From Trochalopteron elliotii (taxonomy: Eukaryota; Chordata; Aves; Passeriformes; Leiothrichidae): a stretch of 64,000 bases of DNA. Where the stretch lies: the NCBI GenBank assembly GCA_024734555.1, contig JANPWX010000096.1, positions 12,684,445 to 12,748,444 of the forward strand, given 5' to 3'. A program made the translations under genes and the position numbers. The notes below the pieces were generated by a model. The model searched no databases, was not told the origin of the DNA, and saw only the letters and a program-made list of their open reading frames with translations. Shown one piece after another: positions 55,701 through 64,000 of the stretch. Numbering within the stretch: the stretch's first letter is position 1; each line of letters begins with the position of its first letter.

Positions 55701-58700
55701 TTCTACCTCAGAGGGAACACTTCATGGGTTTTTTTACCTTTTTCTTAGAGAGCAGTAATGACTTATGGTTGCCTTTTAGCTCACCATTACATTTTTCAGC
55801 CTGTGCATATTTGTAACACTAAATGCATAATTATGAGACAGTGTAAGTAATGGATATTTAGCACCAGTGAAATTCTGTGCATAACAAAGTAAACCTGGAC
55901 TTTCTGTAGAGACCCACAGAAGTGAAGAAAATATCCTTAAAGATGGACTTAGATGAGAGAGAATGACTTGCCCTCCTGTTGCAAGGCACTTTCTCCATTG
56001 CTTGAAAGAAGGTCAGAACCAGACCAGATGCCTAGATAAAATTAAATTCCTGGTCAAGGCTAAATCAAACCTTGTTTGGATTGAAAAATTCCCTACATAT
56101 TGTTTCAGTAACCGAGGTACATTTTGGCTCTTATTTTCTTCCCAGGCCCCATTATGAGAGGAGACAAGCTATGTCCCTGAAAGCTTGACTAAAGCAGATG
56201 TCACAGTTATTTTCATTAAAAAATACAGTGGGAGGAGGAACTATATCCAGGTTTTACACAGTAGGTGACTTATTAAATAGCTCACTCAAGATGTGGGAGA
56301 TCTACATCAAAGCAATCCAGTAGAAAAGCAGGCAGTCAAAGCTGCCACCCCTGACAGCATGATGACTGCGATTACAGGTCTCTTATGCTGCAGATTCAAC
56401 GAGGCTGAGGGATCACTGAGCATGATCGAGACAATTGACCACACCACAATAGGATACATGCAAAAAAATACAGATCTTTTATCATTATTTGGTCTTGGAC
56501 ATAACTGAGGACTTTGGTGCCATCATGAGCTGTGGCTCGCCTTTCTACATCAAGGTAAGTAAATCCCTTGATTGTTCCCTGTCTACATTCTTCAGTTTGC
56601 AAAGTGGTTTTACAAATATGGCACGATGCTGGCTACACTTACACCACTTGAAAGAGTAAACTTCAGACAACTGAAGACATGACAACCTGTGGCTCCTGCC
56701 ACATTTCATCCCTACCTCCCAAAATAGCCAGCAGCTCTGCTCATCCCAGGGGGCTCCTAAAGGCACATGCTAGCTGTCCTGAGCTGAACAGGTCTCTGTC
56801 TGAAGGGAAGTCTTCATAATTTATGACTGGCTACTGTATATTCCAGCACTTTTGTTGTCAGTTACTCATTTTGGGTTCCCTATCCTTTATTTTAATGAAG
56901 TTTCTATCATAAAGTGCCAATGTAAACTGTGCACAGAGATGTTTGCAAAAATCTAAATAGCCTTGAAGTATCCAAAAATGGTGCAGAAATCTCTGACACC
57001 TCATCTGTGAGATCCCTAACTGATAGCAGCAAGTTAAGTGAGGTATGAGCTCCTGTACGAGGCCAGCTGGTAGTGCTACAGAAAATAAGCAAGCACAGAA
57101 GCCTTTCTTCCCGTCTCAGAGGACAGCTCCCGATTCAGTGTAAAGAAAGGCCTGTGTGTCCCAGACACAGGCATCTGCCTGAGCCTGGGAGAAGGGTGTG
57201 TCCCCAAGGCCACAGCTGCCGAGCACTAGTACTGCCCGATGGCTTTTGCTGATGTGTCAGCCAGCCTAAAAAAAGCTACTATTTCTTCTTCAAATATTGC
57301 TGCATCTACATCCTTAGACTATCACAATTGCATCAGTGTTTCCATTTGTATAGAACAAAATCTTAAATCACTCCACTAACAGGGAGAAATTTGTTCTCTC
57401 TCTTGGCCATCTTCTGTCTCTCAGTGAAGGTAACCCTGTCCCTTGCCTGTGTCTGCATCCAGTGGATGCTAAAAGAACATCAAGAGAAATTAGAAAGTTT
57501 CCTTTTGGAAACACCTGGGTTTGTTTTCCTCCCTCCTGCAAATAGCAGCTGCTGAAAATTTTAAAGGTCTTTTCAACCATCAGCATTTTTACATAATTCA
57601 TTAGGGAGAGGAGGATAGTAGGGAAGTAGGAAGACAGGAAGGAACAGTATGCACTGTGCCACACATGCTCACGGTCTATTTTGTATAATGCATGGTGTGT
57701 AAGAGTCCATCTAGCCCATTGTGCATTTGCCAGAAGCAGCCATAAAAAATTGCTCAGGAAAGTGTAAGAACAGGACAAATATATGCAATGCATACATTTA
57801 AAGTTCTTCCAGACATCGGTCCTTTCCAGCTTGGGGACTTTCAGGGCTAGATATAGCTTCTTTGCAATTAGTACATCTTCTATCAGCTTGTTCCAGATTC
57901 TCTTTTAACATTGACCTCCTTTGGTTGAGAAGTTGGGTTCATGTCTCACAGTGGAGATTTTACACATACCTACTCTGAATTTCATCTGCCTTTTTGCTGA
58001 CAGCTCAGCCAGTCTTATGAATTCTTCCTGCAACCCTACTTCCTTAAACAAATTAGGGTCATCTTCAATCTTTGACATTGTCTTAATTGTTGTCGTTTAT
58101 GAATATGTTAAACAGAACAGATATCTGGATGGATCTGAACTACCTTGGTCAAATCTTCTTGTCTTCAAGGTCTGACTTGAAATTTATGTTTCCTGTTCCT
58201 AAGGTTTTTACATCTTCACTTCTACAGTAGCTATCTAATTACTGCATTTTAGACATTTGGTCTGCTGCTAAACCAGAATATGTATGGTGGTCAAAGTAAA
58301 AGCAAATATTATGCAACCAGGTTTGGAAGCATGAGAGCAAGGCGAGACTACACGGTTAATGTGATTTCCTAGGCTGTCTCTCCTACTGCTTTCTGTAGAT
58401 GAGCAACTTCTGCAGCTTTTCACTGCATCTAACCAGAGTCAGAGAAAGAACGTTCTAGCTTGATTATTGGGGGAAAAAACCCCCATGGGGCTCCTGGGTG
58501 TCCACCTACTGAAGTGGTCTGCACACTCTCTAGGCTTAAGGAGACATAGAAAGCCCAAGGCTGTTGAAGGATCCACAAAGTAGCACAGCCTGACCGGCAC
58601 TCACACAGCTCACACGTGCTGAGCTGCTGACACTCTCAGTGCACCCAGCAGAGTCCCAGTTCCCTGTCACATGCAGCTGCAGGAGAACAGCTGTGCAGAG

Positions 58701-59370
58701 ATACCCTGCTGAACCAGCATGCTCTTCTCACTAGTGATGAGCATGGTGGGACTATGGGCTACAGCCAGAATCAAAAGGTGCCTCTCCCCCACCACCCTGG
58801 CAGTGACCTTCCTGAGTAGCGTAGTTGCAATGGCTGGACTCTCCCATGGGTTCTTGTCTCACACTTACAGCATCTCCCCTCCATTCAGAGCTCTTCTCTT
58901 ACTGGTGACTCTTCTCAGCTGACAAAATCTCCCAGGTAGCCAGTTTCAGCAGAACTGGAAAAGCTCTAGATAATAACAACATGCCTCACTGGCTGGCATC
59001 CCACAAGTGTGTGTGTCTGACTCTAATTTTATTCCCAGGCAGCTCCTTGTTTTCCTTTCCTTCCCACCCCCAGTCTGAAAGAAAACAAAAGTCATTGAAG
59101 CTTATTCTGGGCCAGCTGGTCACTGTAAACAGACATCAGCTCTGGTCATAGCCCAGATGCATGAATACCTCACAGGGACAAGCCAAAGATCCTTGTATTT
59201 TCTCTGGATAGAAAATATCTTCTTGTACCTGCCCCACTGCCCTACTCTACTGCAACCAGGGATAAGTGCCATCTACTATCAAATTCTCTCTCCTCATCCT
59301 CACCATGTTCCTCTTCCACTGGCCTTTGGCATGGATCCTAGTCATGGTAAAGTCCTCTTTTTCTGGCCCG
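52790..59370. other. Intergenic stretch without supported genes
   Basis: No recognised gene. Short open frames are scattered on both strands. The segments 57120-57250 and 58480-58930 are GC-richer than their surroundings but show no diagnostic element ends that I can name. Confidence 0.6.
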
Positions 59371-59900
59371 TGTGGGAGTGCATTTTTTAATTTTAAGTTT
59401 CATTCCTAAGTTAATGTTCTTTGTAAATTGGTTTGTTCTCTGTATTTCATTTTGTTACCCATGTTTGATTTATCCCTGTTTCTTCCCTAGTAACAGTTCT
59501 GTGATTGGTTCTGTATCCTCCCTAAGTTTTCCCCCCCAAAGACAGTTATCTGTCCATCACTTCATAGACAGCCACCTGTTGCTGTCTATCATTTTTGGGG
59601 TCGCTCCCCACTTCTGGAAGATTCTGAGAGAAGCATCAAGTGATTGGACAGAATCATGATTGTCACCTTCTAATGTTCATTGTATGGTTGTTTTATATGT
59701 TTGTTTATGAGAATAGCCACCACCCTGTTAAACCTTATTGGTCCCCTTTCTGTGTAACACCCCCAGTTATAAGGCCTCACCCAAGAGTTAACCGGGGTCT
59801 TTGGCACGCTGACACTCGAGGTGAGGACCCCACGCCGGGGTTCCAATAAACTCGTTTGACCCAGCGTCTCCGGAGTCCCCCCTTTCTACGATCCTCCAGC
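59371..59900 (+). mobile_element. Endogenous retroviral LTR (gammaretrovirus-like layout, + strand)
   Basis: A likely start is TGTGGGAGTGC at 59371. The 3' part has a TATA-like TTATAAG (59768-59774), an R region, and AATAAA at 59845-59850 followed by 'ctcgtttgacccagcgtctc'. The block 'ggggtctttggcacgctgac' also looks LTR-like. The 3' border is uncertain because no clear CA end plus target duplication is found. About 200 bp of unidentified CpG-containing sequence separate it from the CR1 copy that follows. No viral genes are seen. Confidence 0.6.
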
Positions 59901-60097
59901 CAATAGCCATGCAGGAGCAGCTCAAGCGAAAAAGAACTCACTGAAAGAAAGCCCTGTTACCTGTGCCAAGGCTAGCCGGCTTGAAAAACAGGCACGGCGA
60001 CACCCAACCATTACACTGGAGAACAGAGTCCTCTCAGGAAATCTTCTGGAGTGCAAGGACATAAAGGAGATATATAGAGAATATAGGGGTTGCAGGG

Positions 60098-60925
60098 GAG
60101 CATTTGGAATATGCTCAGTTGGAAGGGACATATCAGGATCATCAAGTCCAACTCCTGGCCCTGCACAGGACACCCCAAGAATCACACCATGTGCTTGAGA
60201 TCATTGTTCAAGCGCTTCTTGAACTCTCTCAGGCTTGGTGCTGTGATTATTTCCCTGGAGATCGTGTTCTAGTGCAAAACCTTTTCCTGATATCCAATCT
60301 AAGCCTTCCCCAACTCAGCTTCATGCCATTTCCTCAAGTCCTGTCACTGGTCATGAGAGTGAAGAGATTGGCACCTGCCCATCTGCTTCCACTCATGAAA
60401 AAGTTGAATCCTGTAATGAGGTCTCCCCTCAGTATCCTATTCTCCAGGCTGCACAGATCAAGTTCAGTCCTCAGGAGGCTTCCCCTCAAGGCCCTCCATC
60501 ATTCTCATGGCCCTCCTTCAGACACTTTCTAATAGTTTAATGTCTTTTTTATGTTGTGGTACCCCAAACTGCACACAATATTCAAGGTGAGGCTACCCCA
60601 TGGTCATGCTGTGCCTGATGCCCCCCAGGACAAGGTTGGCCCTCCTGGCTGTCAGGGCACTGCTGACTCATGTTCAACTTGCCATCAACCAGGACCCCCA
60701 GGTCCCTTTCCATGGGGCTGCTCTCCAGCCTCTCATTCCCCAGTCTGTAACATAGCCAGGATTGCCCCATCCCAACAGCAGAATCCAGCACTTGCCCTTG
60801 TTAAACTTCATGTGGTTGGTGGCTGTCCATCTCTCTAATTTGGTGAGATCTCTCCACAGGGCCCTTGAGAGAGTCAACAGTTTCTTCCAATTTCAAATTG
60901 CATCATCAGCAAACTTATTTAGATT
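60098..60925 (-). mobile_element. CR1 LINE, 3' half with reverse-transcriptase C-terminus (minus strand)
   Basis: Read on + the complement runs 'cagttggaagggacatatca', 'tcatcaagtccaactcctgg', 'ccctgcacaggacaccccaa', 'cttgaactctctcaggcttg' and 'cttcatgccatttcctcaag', the inverted 3' end of an avian CR1. On the minus strand two frames carry the end of the ORF2 protein. One has [17 protein letters not shown] (about 60800-60850), and the next, after a frameshift, has [19 protein letters not shown] (about 60650-60710), typical CR1 reverse-transcriptase tail motifs. The 3' terminus lies near 60098 with a worn octamer. The copy is about 830 bp, 5'-truncated and inactive. The + frame at 60104-60532 is only its antisense shadow. 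Confidence 0.92.
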
Positions 60926-61467
60926 TTTTTTATTTTTTGCTTCCCTAAACACTGATGAAACAAGAGAGCAGAACCTTGCCTTGGTATCCCTCTAAACACT
61001 CTGTGCAGCTGAGGGTTTAAAACTTCTACTGGACCAGAACAAAGACACAGTGGGTTGAGGAGGTCCTTAAGGAGGCATAACAGGAGCTGGTTTTCTTAGC
61101 AGACCCTATGGTGTTGCTGGAGGCAGCTGAGGGGTGTGGATGCCAAGGCACAGCTCACCCACACCTCCTGGGGTCTGGCTGGGTGAGTTGGAGAAGAGGA
61201 TCACACTGTCACTGCAGCTGAATGAGGCTTCTCTGGTGGCCCAAACCTGGAAACGGACCTAAGCCTAAGGCCTGCTCTATTTTCTTGTGAAATGACCTGC
61301 TTCAGGCTATTCTAGAGCTACTCAGGAACTTCTTTGTCAAAAGCAGCTGCTTGGGGCACAGAGCCTGCAGGGAGGCTCCTCTCTGCAGCATCGGAGACAT
61401 CTTCTTCACCTCAGCCTCTGTGGGACAAAAGAACAAATGTTTTTTGGGAACTGAGTAACAACAACAG

Positions 61468-61522
61468 GGAGTGAGTGAGTGGCTGTGTAGCGCTTAGTTG
61501 CTGGCTGGGGTTAAACCATGAC
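61468..61522 (+). mobile_element. 3' end of an ERVL-like LTR
   Basis: The segment 'gggagtgagtgagtggctgt', 'gcttagttgctggctggggt', 'taaaccatgaca' is the diagnostic 3' end of the avian ERVL-type LTR, the same terminal motif as at 51485-51529. The sequence upstream (about 61050-61467) may be the rest of a diverged LTR, but I cannot align it, so only the end is called. Confidence 0.7.
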
Positions 61523-64000
61523 AGTCTCTTGCCAGAAATAGTGCACAGCATTTGTCCCCTGACTGGCTTCTTGAGAAGAGGACTTGTGCTCAGAGTCCCA
61601 GTCATCCCACACTTACCCTGCCCATAAACCCAAGGGAGGTGTTCACAGTCATGTTCCTGGCTCTGGTCAGCTCTGTTGGTCCAGGAAAGGGTTTACTTTT
61701 AGGTGTGGTACAAGCTGGGTCCCTGGGAAACAAGAGAGGGACACCACAGCATTCCGGTCCTTGGATTTTGATGGGGACAGCTTGGTGTGCAAAGAAAGCA
61801 CTCACCATGTGGGAGCACAAACAAGTCCTGAGAAAAATTCCTGAGACCCCAAGTTTCTTCCACCAGTGCCGAGACAGGCTGGTACCAACAGAGGACAAGC
61901 AGAGCCAGTTCTGTAAGTGGCACATTCAGGTATGGGCTGTTTTCAGTGTAGACAAGTGCTTCCCCGTGCCAACAGGGATATTTTGAACCAGGCTGAGAGG
62001 AGCACTGGGTAGCCACAACAGCACTGTGATTCCAGCTGGACATTTTAATGTAGCATAAAGATTGTAGGACAGACACAGATGCTTGCACCCAGACCCAGTT
62101 AGACATGGGAGATGTATGACTCCATTTGCCTAACTTCATAAAACAATTTGGGATTTATTGAGAGTGATTACATTCAAAGTCTTGGCAAAACTTTGAACTA
62201 CAAAGCCATTTTTTAATTAATTTCTAAATAAAATAACAGCAGAGCTTAGCAAAAATTACCTGGGGCATTGGAACTAGTGTCCTTTGGATATCTGTAACAC
62301 TGGTACAAATTGAAACATGGCATAACTTTAACTCTTGGACTCAATCAGTAAGTTAAGCTCTCTCAAATGCTTAAGTAATATAATTAAGAACTACACTATT
62401 ATTTCTCTTCCTTTCCAGGTTTTAAGACAACAAATCAGGACATATCTACTAGCTAGTAAAGAAAAATGAAATTAAACTATGTTCTTTCCTTCCAGTGATG
62501 TAGTGATAAATTAAAAACTAATTTAAAAGACACACTAGTTATTTGGTAATAAATAAAAGCTTAGGCAAGCACGCCTGTTTGATTTCCGTTCAGCAAGAAA
62601 GAAATTATTTCTTTATTATTCTACAGACAAGCGGATAAAATCCACTTACCCATGCTTCTCCTTGATGATCCCGTGGGCCTCCATCTTGGTCTTATATCCA
62701 AAATATATTCAGGCATATTTACTAATAACCTATTTTTTTTTCTTATTCTGTGGGTAGAACTACACCATGCCTGAGTTTAAGAGCCTTACTGAATATCACA
62801 GGGGACGGAAAAACTGACAGAAAACACAGATTATTCACTGCTAAGTCTCTTCCAAGTGATTTTGCAAAAGGGTTCACCATTTCTGTCACCAAATAAACAC
62901 ACAGAAGCCAAATGTTTTGAAGTTTCAGTCACTCGGGCCTCCACTGATGTTAATGTTCCTGGAAAGTCATTTGACTAGCTCTGTTAAACTCATTGTTTTC
63001 TTTGTCCCTGAATGGAGCTTCTCTATTAAATAAAATAGTAAACAATAATTACCATTATGGTTCTTTATAAAATCTTCTAAAATTAAGTATTAAGGTATTA
63101 CTCTCTTGTGTACTTTTGGGGATGTCTTACTGGATGTATGAAGTGGAAAATCCCCTACAGAGCAGAAAATACATCAGGGCTAAAGCAATTCTGAGGACAA
63201 ATGACTGAAAATCCTCTATCCTAACTGATACTTCATCGTAAAATGCACTTATACCAGAAAAGTAAAAACAGAAACCACACCCCTTTTTCCTGATCCATAG
63301 AATCTCAGGGAAAACCCTCCTAAATTTTACCTGCAGCAGAAAAAACAAGGCGCAGTGCTTGTTGCCTGTATCACTTGAGCAGGAATTCAGAAGTGCATTT
63401 ACCAGGGAGGCTCCAGACCATCCACTACACAGGCACACAGCAGGGCCTGTGGTGCCCATGTGTACACCCCATTACATAGAAGAGGGAGCTGGTAGAGCGT
63501 TGCCCTGCTTCCCATTTAGATCCTGGCTCTCTCTGCCGCTCCCTGTACCAGGAAGGCTGGTGCCTGCCAAGAGGAATGACCTAGAAGCTGACTCCTCAAA
63601 GCAGAAAGATTGGAAAGTCCCCATTTAAGAAAAGTACTAAAGGGAATCTAGAGTAGAAGAAAATGCTGAAGTTCTGTTGAAAGCAAAAGGAAAAGAATGA
63701 AGAACATTTTCAAATGCCATTTGCTTCAATAAGAGTTAAATATGTGATTAAAGGTAAGTGCATACCTTTATGAATAAGAATTCTTTAATGACCCTTAAAT
63801 CTACAGCTGTCTCATTGGCATTATCTAGAGTGGAACCAGAAATTGTTTCCGGTAATCTCAGGCTAAATTACTTGAAAATTAAATTCCATGATGAGCAAGG
63901 AACAATGATTCATGTCAGAAATCTAAGTTCCCTTTCTTTCTGTCAGTCAAAACCAAATCTGAATCTTCACCTCACACACAAAATTCTTAAGGGTTTTTAT
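61523..64000. other. Intergenic stretch without supported genes
   Basis: The first about 600 bp are GC-richer and open in several frames (61552-61986 on +, 61699-62139 on minus) with no recognisable protein. The rest is AT-rich. It may include further worn retroviral internal sequence after the LTR end. No exon of a downstream gene is recognised before the window ends. Confidence 0.55.

Noticed and set aside
58469..58489. G5-A6-C5 inverted repeat
   Set aside because: The stem is only 5 bp, well within chance expectation for a window this size.
60104..60532. 142-codon + frame
   Set aside because: Antisense shadow of the CR1 reverse-transcriptase region and 3' UTR.

Overview
This window reads as vertebrate nuclear DNA, most likely from a bird. 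It is AT-rich and CpG-poor. It carries CR1 LINE 3' ends, avian-type endogenous retrovirus LTRs, worn MIR-like SINEs, microsatellites, and one recognisable gene with large introns and GT-AG splice sites. A passerine or other neoavian source is my inference from the look of the LTRs. The sequence alone does not fix the species. There is no prokaryotic gene organisation, CRISPR array, rRNA or tRNA gene that I can support.

Layout. (1) Positions 1-17578 are intron of NKAIN2 on the + strand, containing a GATA microsatellite, a MIR-like SINE, a perfect 32-nt hairpin, a 1.07-kb solo LTR with exact 5-bp target duplications, and a second, minus-strand solo LTR. (2) Positions 17579-17660 are the penultimate NKAIN2 coding exon. 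It is followed by a 4.6-kb intron and the terminal exon at 22275, which holds only 10 coding bases (last residues Ser-Lys, then TAA) before the 3' UTR. Poly(A) signals lie at 23015-23024 and 24089-24094. (3) From about 24.1 kb to the end I find no supported gene. This is probably the intergenic interval between NKAIN2 and its usual downstream neighbour in amniotes, RNF217, which I do not see here. It contains a MIR-like SINE, two + strand CR1 tails (one interrupted by a 160-bp insertion), a decayed Ty3/gypsy pol remnant on the minus strand (38867-39760), an ERVL-like 5' LTR with primer-binding site and leader but no 3' LTR (50890 to about 52320), another minus-strand solo LTR (52405-52789), and a cluster of an LTR, a minus-strand CR1 and an LTR 3' end (59371-61522).

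The most unusual item is the Ty3/gypsy fossil. Polymerase-region and RNase H-end motifs lie in one reading frame about 220 codons apart, with about ten stop codons after the short open segment. Nothing here looks like a new functional system. The value lies in the NKAIN2 3' end and in the record of mobile elements of several ages.
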